A stretch of DNA of 64,000 nt from contig OY756965.1 in the NCBI GenBank assembly GCA_963580455.1, positions 26,944,902 through 27,008,901 of the forward strand, written 5' to 3'. Below the pieces are notes generated by a model that was given only the letters and a program-made list of their open reading frames with translations, had not been told where the DNA came from and ran no database searches. This DNA comes from Euonymus europaeus. Its lineage: Eukaryota; Streptophyta; Magnoliopsida; Celastrales; Celastraceae. Made by a program: the position numbers and the translations under genes. Positions 11,956-24,468 of this stretch are shown here, in pieces; the first letter of the stretch is position 1; each line of letters begins with the position of its first letter.

Positions 11956-14900
11956 ATGTTGGGGAGCCAATCTGCAGAGCTCAGTGAGAATGGAGAAGAC
12001 AGAATGGTCCGAGAATTGTGTGCAAATGGGATGTGCATGAAGACTAATGATGTTGAGGCAAAGCTTGACTTGGGAAATATTCAAGAGGCAGAATCTTCAT
12101 TACGAGAGGGGTTATCCCTTAATTTTGAGGTTGGAAAATTTCTCTATATCATTCTGATTTTGGTTGTCCAATTATGCTCAAGTGTATAGTAGATTGAGAC
12201 GTGCAATCCCCGATGTATGATAAATAATTGATTGTCCAAAATGTTAGCCAGAGCCTTCCTCTGGGATCTAATTTGCCCTTATTCCGCAGATGTTTACTTG
12301 CATTTATATGATGAAATGTGTGGCTTCTTTTTCTTTTTTTTGTCATGGCATCAATTAAGAAGCATTTGCTGAATAGGTATTTGCCATGAACTTTCAACAT
12401 TCCAATCAGTCGATGCATCTACGGTTTGTTTTTTAAACTGTTATCATCAACTTAAATCCTTGTTCACAGTTTACAGTCGGTCATGGTTCTACATTAAATA
12501 GTGGAGAAATATATCAGATGTGATGTTTGGCCGAGCCTTGTAACCGATAGCACATCCTCTCCCCATAAGATAGGTTGGATATGAGTTTCAGCAACAGACA
12601 GCAGACACACACTTGCCCACAAATAAGACAGGGGGGTATCATATATGATACTTCACTTTTACACCTAAGATTCTAATTTTCCAGGAAGCAAGAGCCCTTC
12701 TAGGAAGGTTAGAGTATCAAAGAGGCAATGTGGAAGGTGCTCTTCGTGTATTTGATGGTATTGATCTTCCGGCTGCAATACAGCGACTGCAACCTTCCCT
12801 TTCAGAGAAACAGAATTCTAGGAAAGGTCGATCTCGCAGTGATCCACAGCTAAATGTCTCGCAGCATGCTGCTAGTCTTGTGCTTGAAGCCATTTACTTG
12901 AAGGCCAAATCTCTTCAAAAACTAGGGAGATTAATTGGTATGGAGACTTCTGCTGATTGATCATTCTTTCTTCAACCTAACAATGACATCAAGATGCTCA
13001 TTTTCTTATTTTGGAACATTTTATATGCCTTTATGCAGATGCTGCTCTTGAATGTCAAAGTGTGCTTGATGCTGTGGAAAGGATTTTTCATCAAGGCATA
13101 CCTGATGTGCAAGTGGACACTAGATTGCAAGAGACAGTTAGCCAGGCCGTGGAACTCCTTCCAGAGCTTTGGAAGCAGGCTGGTTGCTATCAAGAAACAA
13201 TATCTTCGTATAGGCGTGCCCTCCTCAGTCAGTGGAACCTTGATAATGATTGTTGTGCTAGGATTCAGAAGGGATTTGCTGTGTTTCTGTTGCACAGTGG
13301 AGTGGAAGCTACCCCGCCTAGTTTAGCTTCACAGATTGAGGGTTCATATGTACCTAAAAATAATCTAGAAGAGGCAATATTACTCTTGATGATACTTATG
13401 AGGAAAATTTTCCTTTCTAAGATAAAATGGGATCCATTAGTGATGGAGCACCTCGTATTTGCTCTATCTCTGTGCAACCAAACTTCTGTTTTAGCAAAGC
13501 AACTCGAAGAGATCATTCCTGGAGTCTTTCATCGGGTTGACCGTTGGAATACATTAGCTCTTTGCTATAGTGGATCAGGACAAAACAAAGCTGCCTTAAA
13601 TTTATTGAGGAAGTCTTTGCACAAACATGAAAAACCTGACGACCTCATGGCGCTACTGTTGGCTGCCCAGATCTGTAGTGGAGATTCGTATCTTGCTGCT
13701 GAGGGAGTGGGATATGCACAGAGAGCTATTAGCAATTCTCAGGGAAATGATGAGCATTTAAAGGGCGTGGGTTTGCGTATGTTGGGTCTTTGTTTTGGAA
13801 AACAAGCTAAGATATCTTCATCTGACTTTGAAAGGTCACGCCTCCTGTTGGAATCATTAAAAGCATTAGATGGAGCATCTGCTATTGAGCAAAACAATCC
13901 AGACGTTATTTTTGAGATGGGAATTCAATATGCAGAACAACGGAATCTAAATGCTGCTTTACGCTACGCAAAGCAGTTTATTGATGTGACAGGTGGCTCG
14001 ATGTTAAAGGGTTGGAGATTGCTTGCTCTTGTATTGTCAGCAAAACAGCGATTCTCAGAGGCTGAGGTAGTTACTGATGCTGCTTTGGATGAGACTGCAA
14101 CATGGGAGCAAGGACCCCTACTCTGGCTGAAAGCAAAGCTAAAGATCTCTCAGTCATTACACATGGATGCTGCAGAAACCTATGGTCAGCTTCTTTCTTT
14201 GGTTCGGGCCCAAAGGAAATCTTTTGTTCCTCTTAGAAGCATTTCTCAGGTTATATTCTGTATTCTTATGTATGTGTTTGTCTTTGTTGTGTTAAGAGAA
14301 ACATTATTTGAATATTAACAAATGTCATTTACCCATTATATGGATTTCAAATGAGGAAGCTATAGCATGTGGAGATTTATACACAGCAAGAATATGATCC
14401 GAGTAATTTGCTATTTTGTTAGTCCTTTTTTTTCTTATTTTGAAGCTTAGATATTTGGCGCTGTTCTTCTGTAAACGAGTCCTCTAAAGTACCTTTTCTC
14501 TTTGTGTTTTATGATAGGCTGAGGATGATCAAATCACCGAATTTGAAGTTTTGAATGTGCTTGCCAATTTATATTCCAGGCTTTCTCGTTGGAATGACGT
14601 GGAATTGTGTTTGGGAAAAGCCAGGGTGCTGAAACAGTACTCAGCAGAACTGCTACACACGGAAGGTATGAACTGAAACTGCATTTGTTCCGTGCCTAGA
14701 TTCTATACATTTTTTGAACCTGGAATGTTTGCATTCTTCAAATATAAATATGTTACTTCTTGTCCGATCTACTAGGCGTTATGCTTCAAGGACGTGGAGA
14801 AATCCAAGAAGCTCTGTGTGCTTACATTAATGCCCTTTTAGTAGAACCATCTAATGCCCCTTGCAAGATACTGATTGGTGCCCTGTTGGCGAAGAGGGGA

Positions 14901-15095
14901 TCTGATGCACTGCCCGTGGCGAGAAGCTTACTATCAGATGCATTGAGGATCGAACCTACCAACCGAATGGCTTGGTATTACCTAGGGCTGGTTCATAAGG
15001 ACGATGGAAGAATAGCTGATGCCGCAGACTGCTTCCAGGCAGCTTCCATGCTTGAAGAATCAGAACCCGTTGAAAGTTTCAGCACTATTGTTTGA
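11956..15095 (+). CDS. NPGR: NPG1/NPGR-type tetratricopeptide repeat protein
   Basis: TPR scaffold of the NO POLLEN GERMINATION family, known as calmodulin-binding proteins needed for pollen germination (NPG1) or expressed in vegetative tissue (NPGR1, NPGR2). Five exons join in frame: 11956-12129, 12685-12937, 13039-14249, 14518-14665 and 14776-15095. The product is 701 residues, the normal family length. Landmarks are the N-terminal MCMKTNDVEAKLDLGNIQEA, then EARALLGRLEYQRGNVEGAL, SLVLEAIYLKAKSLQKLGR, a central stretch ending in RWNTLALCYSGSGQNKAAL, and C-terminal TPRs (MLQGRGEIQEALCAYINAL, NRMAWYYLGLVHKDDGRIAD). Known members of this family act with partners that recruit phosphatidylinositol 4-kinase to the plasma membrane. 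That role is inferred from homologs. The reading frame is intact. The family member (NPG1, NPGR1 or NPGR2) cannot be fixed from reading alone. Confidence 0.93.
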
Positions 15096-15435
15096 CTTCT
15101 CCAATCTGTGAGAGGTACATCTTTTATTCATTTTTGATTGTATTTATTTACATATTTGTTTATTTCTGTTATTAATATTTTTTTCGGCTTACATTTTGCA
15201 GCTGAATTTCGTTCTTGTAAGCCACCAATATTCATTGAAGGCCCAATGCTAGCGTAAGTTTAAGGAATAAGTGTCATTTTCTGTCTGTTTCAGATTTTTT
15301 TTTTTTGGGGGGGTCTGTCTGACATGATGATGATGATAGAGAAGTGCTTGGAGAAGAATGAAGAGAGAATCATAGTGAGATGGATCAAAAGTAAAACAAG
15401 GAGAATAGAAAGGAATAGGAATTTTAATATCTGAC

Positions 15436-15462
15436 ATGATGATGATGATGATGATGATGATG
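15436..15462. repeat. (ATG)n microsatellite
   Basis: Nine uninterrupted ATG/GAT units follow a shorter copy at about 15326-15340. They lie downstream of the NPGR stop, in or just after its 3' UTR. Confidence 0.9.
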
Positions 15463-15848
15463 CAGTTGTTGCTCAGCCAATGTAAATGTATTCCTGTGCC
15501 AAAAAAATTCTTCATTTTGAGGTTACGAAGTTGTATATTGTTTTCTTCTTCATCTAGCTCTTGGAACACCGTCTCTGCTATCATTTGAAAGTACAGCAGC
15601 CTTTTTAAGGTCGGGGAAGCATCTCTTTGTCGACGTACATATAATAGACTAACAAAAGGTAGTAGTGGAGTTGAACATTTTCTCCTTTCCAAGCATTGAA
15701 GCTGTCATGATCATCGTGTTCCAAGAAAACAGTATTCTTTCTTGGGCATAAGAAAGGATACAATGAAACACAAGAAATCCATAGATACTAAAATAAATGG
15801 ACCGGTCAATTTGGGAAACCAGAATTTTTTGAAAATTTTCTAAAAGAA

Positions 15849-16990
15849 TGATAAATGTATAAGCGGTCGAAAGATATTGGCGAGGTTGCCAACAAATGTG
15901 GTTGTCACCTATGTAGGACATATGGACTACCGTGTGCTCACGAACAATTCAAGTACGTGAACAAAGGTTGTACAATATCACTTGATACCATTGATGAATT
16001 TTGGAGAAAACTTGATCTGCTACCGTGTGAAAGGCTTGAAGAGGATGACATCGACAATGTATAAATGTTCACAGAACAATTTAAGCAGCAGCCAAGACAT
16101 ATTAAAGTCAGTTGGCTACGAAAGTTGAGGGACATATTCAGGCCATCAACAACTTCACTTTGTGAATTGGCAGTGAAGACCAACACTAGAGGGCGCCCGT
16201 CAACAAAGAAAAAGGTTGCAGCCACCATTCGTAATAATCCAGATGACTTCGTTAATGATGGGAGTGATTTTATTCCTCCTCGACAACCAGCCAGACATAG
16301 TTCCTCATTCGTCGAGCATGATTTTTTTACTCTAACGTACCAGCTAGATACAGTTATTCATCTATTTACAATACTCAGTCTCTCTCTAAGCAAGAAAGGC
16401 AAAGGCGGAGAAAAGGGAACTACTCTCAGATATCATATATTGATCAATTTCCAGGTATACTGCATCCTTATATCAGTGATGTAGAAGACATAAAAGGCGA
16501 TGGAAATTGCGGTTTCCGATCGATAGCTGTTTGTCTTGGTCTTGGGGAAGATGCACGGCCCAATGTCCAGTACAATCTGATGGCAGAGTTAAATGTATTT
16601 CGGACGCAATATGTTGATATACTTGGCGGTGAAGAGATGGCGTACAAAATTGAACACTCACTGAACTTCTTCCAAGAAGATGCTGTAGCACCATTTGAGC
16701 ACTGGATGATAATGTCAGACATGAGTTTGTTGATTGCTTCTGCATACAATGTTGTACTGCATGTTCTTCATCCTAAATAGAGCCAGACATATTTACCACT
16801 TCATACAGCTCCCCCACCACCTTATCAGCATGTTGTCATTGCTATAGGGCACGTAAATGGTAATCACTATGTCAAAGTTGGTTTGACAGGGGATTATTCA
16901 ATGCCTCCAATTACACCGGCGTAGGTTCATTGTAAGTATGATTGTGCAGCTGCATGGGCTACTCCATATGGAGAACGCTTCGATGCGTAA
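15849..16990 (+). pseudogene. MULE transposase remnant with SWIM finger and OTU-like protease domain
   Basis: C-terminal piece of a FAR1/MULE-type transposase of the plant subgroup that carries an OTU cysteine-protease-like domain. The first part (frame of 15855) holds a SWIM zinc finger, CGCHLCRTYGLPCAHE, then LDTIDEFWRKLDLLP, a basic stretch and RGRPSTKKK. The frame then shifts between about 16320 and 16400. The next part reads GILHPYISDVEDIKGDGNC followed by GFRSIAVCLGLGEDARP. This is an OTU fold start with the D-G-N-C motif (catalytic Cys at 16508-16510), and the His motif NGNHYVKV follows (His at 16865-16867). A TAG stop at 16778 separates Cys from His, so the protease domain is broken. 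No start codon or DDE core is present. It is a dead fragment, probably unrelated to neighbouring NPGR. The transposase at 25.5-27.1 kb resembles the missing N-terminal part. Confidence 0.8.
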
Positions 16991-18060
16991 ATGCACTCAT
17001 ACAGATTCATTAGATATTCTTCCGAGCATTTTGTTCATGTGATTGATTAAATTAGTATCAGTATCTAGTATGTTGAGAAGTTTGGACATTAAGTAATAAA
17101 TGAATAAATTGAGTATATTGTCTATATATGTATTATATGTTATATACGTGTATATATATAGTGGAATATTTGTTGAACATCATCATCAACTTAAGCTGAT
17201 GTAACATTCAAGAGCTTTTTCAATATTTTATAGCATATTTAAAAGTTAGAATAAAGATTTGTAAATAACTGACTATTCTAATATATTCTACGAATTGAAC
17301 AATATATAGTTAAAAATTTGATGAATATAGTTGAAATGGAATCATATTTCATCAAAAAGAAAGTAAAATGGCTCACTCCTCTATATCATTACAACTTTTT
17401 ATTACTGTTTGGGGTCGGTCTATGAAAAGTGGCGTTTTGAAGCAAGAATCCTTTTAAAAAAAATATAAAGAATAAAAACAAAGATTCTTAATGAAAAATA
17501 TCAATCATGTGCACAGTGATGCGTACACTTTTTCTAATATTTAGCTCCACCGTGATGTGTCATTGTTTTTTGTTTCAATGATTAACTATCTAATTTATAT
17601 GAATGTTTAAATTAGAAAGTATTTAAATATCCTCTACCTTTAAAAATTTTTTGCCAAAATTTGGGCAACAGAGGAATCCAGTCAGTCCGGATCCAAAATT
17701 AATTGAGAGATGCAAATATGATATTGGGTGACGCATCAACGTCAGTCAAATAGTTTCTTTTTGTATAGACCTCGACGGTCATTCATCAATCATCATGTTT
17801 GATTTGGATCTTTCCTTACATGTGAAAAGGCTTCGTAGCCCCTGTGTCTAATTCAAGGAGGAATCTTGTGTCAATTTATGGGCTGGGCTTCACATTGGAC
17901 TACCTACTTATGGTTTTAATTATAGTTGGTCTTGTCTCATAATAAATCTTTGGGCTGCTTCGTGGGCTCAAAAGACCCAACATTGTTTCCCCTTTTTGCA
18001 ACATTTCTTATTATAAATATATAATGATTTTAGTTATCATAAGGAAATCAAACCGAGATG
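16991..18060. other. Non-genic AT-rich DNA
   Basis: Low-complexity AT tracts (for example 17120-17165) with no coding signal that I can recognise. Confidence 0.6.
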
Positions 18061-18067
18061 AATTAAT

Positions 18068-18295
18068 AATGAGTGTGTTTGATAAGAGGGTAATAAATAT
18101 GAATATAATGTATTACTAGGGTAATTATTACCTATCTTTCCCCATGGACAACCATTACACCCAAAATATGAAGAAAATTGTCAAAAAAAATTAGCCGGGT
18201 AAATAATATATATGCATACCAAACATGAGTATTTGTTTATCCATGAAATTTTAATTACCCTTGTAATACATCCCAATTTAAACACACCCTGAGTA
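18068..18295. mobile_element. Possible MITE
   Basis: The left end (GTGTGTTTGATAAG, then TGTATTACTAGGGTAATTA) is mirrored in reverse at the right end (TAATTACCCTTGTAATACAT, then AAACACACCCTGAG). This gives imperfect inverted arms around a core of about 100 bases. No clean target duplication was found. Confidence 0.4.
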
Positions 18296-18968
18296 GTATT
18301 TTTGTGTTGGGAATGAGTATCTACACCCACCAAATTGCTTTGTACACCTCCACCCATCAAATATCTCAAATTTTGTGCCATGTAATTTTTTATTAATAAA
18401 TTTTATAATTTCAATATATAAATAGTTTATACATTTATGTTATAAAATGACATGTGCACCCATTTTTTTAGTTTGTGCCTCAAATTTTGTATTTTATAAT
18501 TTTTTATCAATCAATTTTATAATCTATAATTTAAAATTTAAATGGCATATGCACCCACTCTTCTCTTTGCTTTGAACTTGAAGCTCTCACATATCCTAAA
18601 AAAAATCACATATGAATAATATTCGTTTATGGGCTGAAAACTTAGCACTGGGTGTTTCAAGGTGTAGTGAGATATGATAAAATTAACATGATTTATTAAA
18701 CTTTATTAATAACTATTGTTTTATTATTAATACTTCTATTTATATTAACTAGTATAGAACCCACGCTAAGCGCGGTAGAGTTTTTCGATTTTTTTAAAGA
18801 GTTTGTTGATCTCTTTTTAAAATTATTAATGATTTTAACAAAATATGAATACATAGTTGTTGGATTCTTTGAGTTGCTAAGGTAATACAAACTAAAAATT
18901 GAAAATGCTATTTATTATAAATTGGAGTGATTTAAAAAAGAAAAAAGTGTTTCTCAAAGTACATTTAA

Positions 18969-20081
18969 GGGATAAATATCGGATAAGCTCCTGAAATTAC
19001 GTTTTTGAGTCATTTGGGTCCATAAACTTTTTTTCAAGTTAAATCGACCTTCCAACTTTTTTAAATGGACCACGTTAACCCTTGATTGTAGATTCCGTTA
19101 AATAATGTTGATATGGCCGTCAATATTACAACATGGACTTTTTCAAAACAAAATGAAATCCACATGTACATCTCTTTAATTTTGATTTTAAATTTTTTCC
19201 AATTATTAACTTGAGAAGAAAGAAAAATCTTCTTAATTATTTTCTAATTTAAGTCTAATAACTAATATCTTGAACTCGATACAAACCAAAAATTTGCGAA
19301 TATTCCTCAAAACTTTTAGAAATTCCAGAAGAATCTTAGAGGCTCTCATTGAAATCCTTCTCCAGATGATCTGATAAAAAGGGTGTGCAGCAGAGCGGAC
19401 AAGCCTTTTGATCGTATCCCATCTTGTGGTCCAGGCAGATCCGATGGAAGATATGCCGACAATTCGTCAACTGTCTGATCTCATCGTCACTTTCAAATTC
19501 GTACAAACAGACGGCACAACTGTTGGGTGGATCCACCGGGTCTGAGAACTTGACGACCGGAAGGGTCTTGCATATGAGAAGCGTCGACATGGAAGCCGGG
19601 ATTCAAATGGGTTGCTGGTCGTGTCGAACGAAATCAGATTCTAAGAAATTGGGGAGACCCAGATAACAAATGAGGGTGTTTATGAGTTTTCTGATGAAGC
19701 CTAGCAAGGAAAGTGCGTAAATTAGTGCTTTCGGGAGTAAAAGCTTCGAGTAACCGGAGAAGATGGAATCTCGCCGGTGAAGATAAGATTTTGATTACAG
19801 TTTTTACTTTTTTTTTTATCATGTGTTTTACTATATTTAATTTGTGTGTTTTAAAAAAATTGCATGTGTCACTCAAAAAATTCTTGTGCCAAATTATTTT
19901 TTTTAGAAAAAATGACACGTCAGAACATAACAGCCACGTTATCAATTTTTAACGGAAAATTGCCAAAAGAGTTAACGTGACCCATTTTAAAAAGTTCGAG
20001 GGTCGATTTGGCCTGGAAAAAAATTTAGGAGCCAAAATAGCCCAAAAACGTAACTTCAGGAGCCTATTCGATACTTATCCC
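18969..20081. mobile_element. Pack-MULE carrying a RING-H2 gene
   Basis: The left end GGGATAAATATCGGATAAGC is matched in reverse by the right end (read back from 20081: GGGATAAGTATCGAATAGGC). The inverted arms share CTCCTGAA, TTACGTTTTTG, AAATCGACC and CACGTTAAC over roughly 110-170 bases. Immediately outside are TACATTTAA (18960-18968) and TACATTTAG (20082-20090), a 9-bp target duplication with one mismatch. Nine bases is the Mutator hallmark. The 0.7-kb interior holds a cellular RING-H2 gene copy and no transposase, which is the definition of a Pack-MULE. It is nested in a larger Mutator-like element. Confidence 0.85.
19336..19790 (-). pseudogene. Captured RING-H2 finger gene (BRH1-like), broken by one stop
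   Basis: Copy of an intronless E3 ubiquitin ligase gene of the brassinosteroid-responsive RING-H2 (BRH1) type. Reading from about 19790 downward, one frame gives GYSKLLLPKALIYALSLLGF, then LGLPNFLESDF, an in-frame TGA (19605-19603), then STLLICKTLPVVKFSDPVDP and the RING: CAVC, LTNCRHIFHRICLDH, DQKACPLC. All eight zinc ligands (C2, C, H2, C3 arrangement) are present. The N-terminal hydrophobic membrane anchor of the family is also recognisable before the stop. The stop sits where an Arg would fit (CGA to TGA). An 84-residue protein starting at 19590 (ending 19336) could still be made and would keep the RING but lose the anchor. It lies inside inverted transposon ends. Confidence 0.8.
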
Positions 20082-20090
20082 TACATTTAG

Positions 20091-22849
20091 TAAAGATTGT
20101 TTCATTATCCAAGCTTTTAGAATGGCTGAAAGTTTAGGATTCATAGATCATTTTTTTTTTGAAAATGTCATTGGTTGACAAAAGTCAAATTTATTAATCA
20201 ATATCAACACCCTTACTAATTAAAAATGAACAAAAAAATTGAAAACACAAACCGATGACGTAGAACTTTAAAAATGTCTTTGTTATGTATTTTGTTATGA
20301 ATCCCTAACTATTTAGATAGAGCATGATTAAGCTTTTATATTTCTTATGTGTTGTATCATCTTAATACTTAAGCATGCGTATTAGTAACATATTGCTTTC
20401 TTAAGATTAAGTGTTGATATCCTTTTATTACTACATTTGCATTTTTTTTTAATTATCATCGACATCAAAAATAAATTTTTGAACAAATTAAAAGCGGCAT
20501 GTGCATGGACATTGACCAATGCCATTGATAGAACATCTATGCAAAATAGTCGCCCGTCCACTGCAGCATCTCTCAGCAAGTCCATCCCAGCAATAGCTCA
20601 TTGAGCTAAGCAGCATGAAATGGACTTGACTAAAGGCGCCGATGCTTTTCCACCTATTTTAGAATTTATATTCTATGATGGATGTAATAAAGCCTCGAGC
20701 GATAGTAGCTGAGCCCTAAGAGAGACCTAAGATCCTCTTTTGGCTAAAGAAAGATAGTCAACAAAATGAGAACTTACATCGGCCAGACCAAACCATATAA
20801 GGAAGTCCGGTGACTCGTATTGGCAATTTTATCTCGCCTATTGGGCATACCGCACCTCAGTCAGCATCACTCTGTCGAAGAAGTTTTGCGTTCCTAGAGG
20901 ACTTTCGCATCAACATTACCTACACGTCAAAAGTGCTCTTGCCACGAAAGCAAACAAAGTTATTCACATTATGCAAATAATTTAAGATCACGACTCGATA
21001 TCTAACTATCCAAGGGTACCAGGTTTAGAAATCAACAGCAACCCACATATCTATGATTACAAAAATATAAATAAATAAACAATTCGCATTTTTTTATATG
21101 AAAAAAAATAAATTCAAGAAAGCACCTGGGGATGCTGTCGAAGAGAGATTCGCATAACAATTTGTGTACCACATGCTGCCACGGTCCGATTATCTGCACC
21201 GGTGTGCCCTCACTTGCGAGGGCAATGAAAACTGATACATAGGCGGTATTCTCCTCTTAGTTTTCTTGCACTAAGGATCACGGTCATACATTTCCAGAAC
21301 CAAAGTCTGAGGACTAAGCATACTAAAATGCGATCAGTGCTTGTTGAAGAAGCAATTGCATTGCCAGGCATGTGATTCGGCAACTCAATCAAAGCAAGAG
21401 AGGAGTAATTGAGCTTCCAAATATGGTCATGGATGCTGTCAATGGCTTCAAAGGTTCCGGATGCAACAAAAAAATCAAAAGGAGATAAACCATGTAACAT
21501 ATAGCAGTGATTTCTCCTTGCTTGGATTTAAAGAAAATCATACACAAATCATGATTTTTTTATTACGTAGGAGAAAATCTGAAGCTAATTTAATGCTTTA
21601 GCAATCCTTGTAGTCCCTTTTCCTAGTTCTTTATCCCACATTATTTTCTCCCTTCGAGATAGCCAACTCCAATCAATGCGCCATAAACATGCCTTTTATA
21701 TCATATTAAGAAATAGCAAATGGATGGTAAATTCTAATATTACCCGACGGACCAACTACATCCGGGTTTCCATTAGTGCGGGTTCCAGACATAAAGATCA
21801 ACCAAATGAAAAAACTGTTTGCATAGTGAGTGATGAGTATATATTAAGCTTAAATTGAGTAAATTATGTGATCCTGAATCTTCACCATCCATTTTTGTGT
21901 TGATGAAGCTAAATGTTTCCACTTCACCTATCACCTCCAACTCCTCCTATGTTGTCTATTGGATTGCCACCCCACCATAGATGCGTTCTGGTACAGCATT
22001 TCAAATTGTAGAGTGCATAATGTCATGTCAACTTCATGGCGTTTGCAACTCTATTGGGGGGGGGTGCAAGAATTGTTTCCCTCCTTGCAGCATTAAAAAT
22101 ATTTATGACAGCAACTACCCGAATTAACTTTACATTGTTCATGATAGACATTAATTCCATGGCACATGGTAGAATATTTGCAGCCTAACCATCACTTGAT
22201 ATAATTTCAGGCAATCATATACTCTGAAACAGCAGTCCTTGTAGGCACTGCATTTTCCAACAACAAAAAAATAGCATACCAGGTTGCCCTGGGACATGGG
22301 AATGGGAATGGGAGAGTAAGTCCACTGCTCCGCTAATCTGCATATGCAGTTCGCAACGCGTCCACTGCTCCATTTAATCTGTCAGGAGAAGGAAAAAAAT
22401 GAAAGAAAGTGCAGACATACATACGAGGAATATAACGTTTATTAGGTAAACAAAGTATGAATAGACTACAAATTACTTGCATCTATTCCAAGGATAAAAG
22501 CTTCACGCCATACATGTAGTGAAAGCCACACACAAGGTTTCTCTGATATTGTATCAAGTCCAAGGCATAAACCTCCACATGTCTCAATACAATCATGGAC
22601 TTTCCTTGATTTAATATAAAGATTATTATGTAAACAAAGTAGCACTTTTTCCTATTAAAAAAGAGAAAGCAAAAAAAATTACCTTGACAATCATGTGCCA
22701 TGAGGACTCTCGAGCACTTGAAATTACTGGCAACAACAGCCAGATCGAGTCGACAAATCGGTATAGAATGACGTGGCTATCTAGTTGGATTAGTCCTTGT
22801 CCGAGAGAAGTTCGTGGTTGCATTGAGTATATAGTTGATGAGGATAATT
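20091..22849. other. Non-genic DNA, probably transposon-derived
   Basis: Several open stretches exist (for example 20382-20585 and 21210-21500 on the minus strand), but none shows a motif I recognise. Position inside the large element suggests transposon interior or older insertions. Nothing more can be supported. Confidence 0.4.
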
Positions 22850-23335
22850 ATCCTCTCCATTAAGAGTAAAACACGTGGCAGAACTGTTAGCAGCGTAACA
22901 GTTTCCACTCTACCATCCGTTGTTTGGTACCGAGAAATGAAGTTGTTCTTCTCGATGCCCTTCTTCCGGAACAGTAACTTCTTCATTTGGCAGGGTATTA
23001 TTCACCATCACTCAAATTCTATTAACGGAAACCACATTCACTATAAAAAAAGGGGTTACCCCACAGGTAAAAGGGACAATTTTTTTTTCACAAAAACACT
23101 GTTTACTCTTTTCCCAAGAACACCGAGCAGTGTTCTTCGGAGAGTTTCTCTGTGCTATCATCTGACTTAAGCATCGGAGCGCCAACGCCAGAGAACACTC
23201 TCTGGCGGGCCTTTAGCTTATGTTTGCTCATTATTACAGGATAGCTTCTACCGAGAAGATAGTCAAGCCGAGAAAGTAGATCATCAAGCCGAGGAAGCCT
23301 TTGTTCAGACCTATACTGATACATCTTTGTAACTT
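22850..23335 (+). mobile_element. LTR-like fragment of a retrotransposon
   Basis: CACTATAAAAAAAGGGGTTA (from 23039) resembles a TATA box. Downstream is TCATCTGACTTAAGCATCGG (about 23158-23177), followed by CTGGCGGGCC, a pattern often seen near the transcribed end of plant Ty3/gypsy LTRs. I find no second LTR, primer-binding site or polypurine tract, so this would be a solo LTR or fragment, and its ends are approximate. Confidence 0.4.
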
Positions 23336-23586
23336 ACAAGTTTGAGACGTCATCAGTCATGGATTCTCAATTATCAGGGACGGTTTTTTTTTCTTTTTCG
23401 AAATTCTTCTCCTCCTTTCAAAGCCTTTTTGTCAAGCTGCCCAACGAAAAAGGAGAAATAAGGGATTCCAAAATTTGAGGACATGCCAAACCTATATTAC
23501 GATCTTGATGAAATAACAATTGTTTAAGTGTACATGCATAATCACATCACTTGAATTCTTCTATCATCACAAGAAGAAAAAATATA

Positions 23587-24459
23587 GAGTAAATGGTACA
23601 GAGCCCCCTAAAGTATGACCTAATTGAAAAAAAACCCCCAAATTATGAAAAACTGGATATAACCCCCCAGACGTTTGTTGACCGTCTGAGATAACGGTCA
23701 ACCCACACGTTTAGCTCACTTTTAAAGGGTAAAAGGTACAGAACCCCCTAAAGTATGACATAATTGAAAAAAACCCCCCAAATTATGAAAAACATGATAT
23801 AACCCCCCAGTTAGCCACCAGGTTCGTGGTTGATGTGGAACCAAGCAGTCCATCATTGATTTCACCTCCACAGATTCATCATGCAGTCCACCTCCAGGCA
23901 GTCCGCCACCAGATTCACCTCCACATATTCATCTTCATAGTCCACCAGAGAATACTGCACCCTTATTCATGCCAACACTAACAATGGGACATGAAGTAAT
24001 TCTAGATGTATTTTGGACATGTTGTATGCAGACTTTGACTGTTAGTTTAGTCTCACTGTTATTGTTATTGTCATTGTCAATACACTCCTATAGTTTAGTC
24101 TAATAGCATTTATCCCCCTATGTGGAGGTGAACCTGGTGGCGGACTGGTTGGAGGTAGACTGACATGATGAATCTGTGGAGGTGAAACCAATGATGGACT
24201 GCTCGGTTTCACATTAACCACGACCTTGGTGGCTAACTGGGGGGTTATATCCAGTTTTTCATAATATGGGGGTTTTTTTCAATTATGTCATACTTTAGGG
24301 GGCTCTGTACATTTTACCCTTTAAAAGTGAGCTAAACGTGTGGGTTGACCGTCATCTCAGACGGTCAACAAACGTCTGGGGGGTTATATCCAGTTTTTCA
24401 TAATTTGGGGGTTTTTTTTCAATTATGTCATACTTTAGGGGGCTCTGTACCATTTACCC
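23587..24459. mobile_element. Foldback Mutator-like element with 9-bp target duplication
   Basis: Nearly the whole element is a hairpin. The left arm (23587 to about 23935) and right arm (about 24119-24459) are inverted copies, with GTAAATGGTACAGAGCCCCC at the end, then TATAACCCCCCAG, GACCGTCTGAGAT and CCACCTCCACAGATTCATC-type stretches. The perfect 9-bp duplication AAAAATATA flanks it (23578-23586 and 24460-24468). Within each arm the terminal motif occurs twice (left about 23587 and 23727; right about 24319 and 24459), so the terminus itself was duplicated. The centre shares text with the element at 30740-32553, for example TAATTCTAGATGTA and CTCCTATAGTTTAGT. It is an internally deleted non-autonomous relative with no coding capacity. 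Confidence 0.85.
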
Positions 24460-24468
24460 AAAAATATA

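Noticed and set aside
15249..15692. Minus-strand open frame of 147 codons downstream of NPGR
   Set aside because: Contains poly-Ile and His runs from the ATG microsatellite, so it arises by chance.
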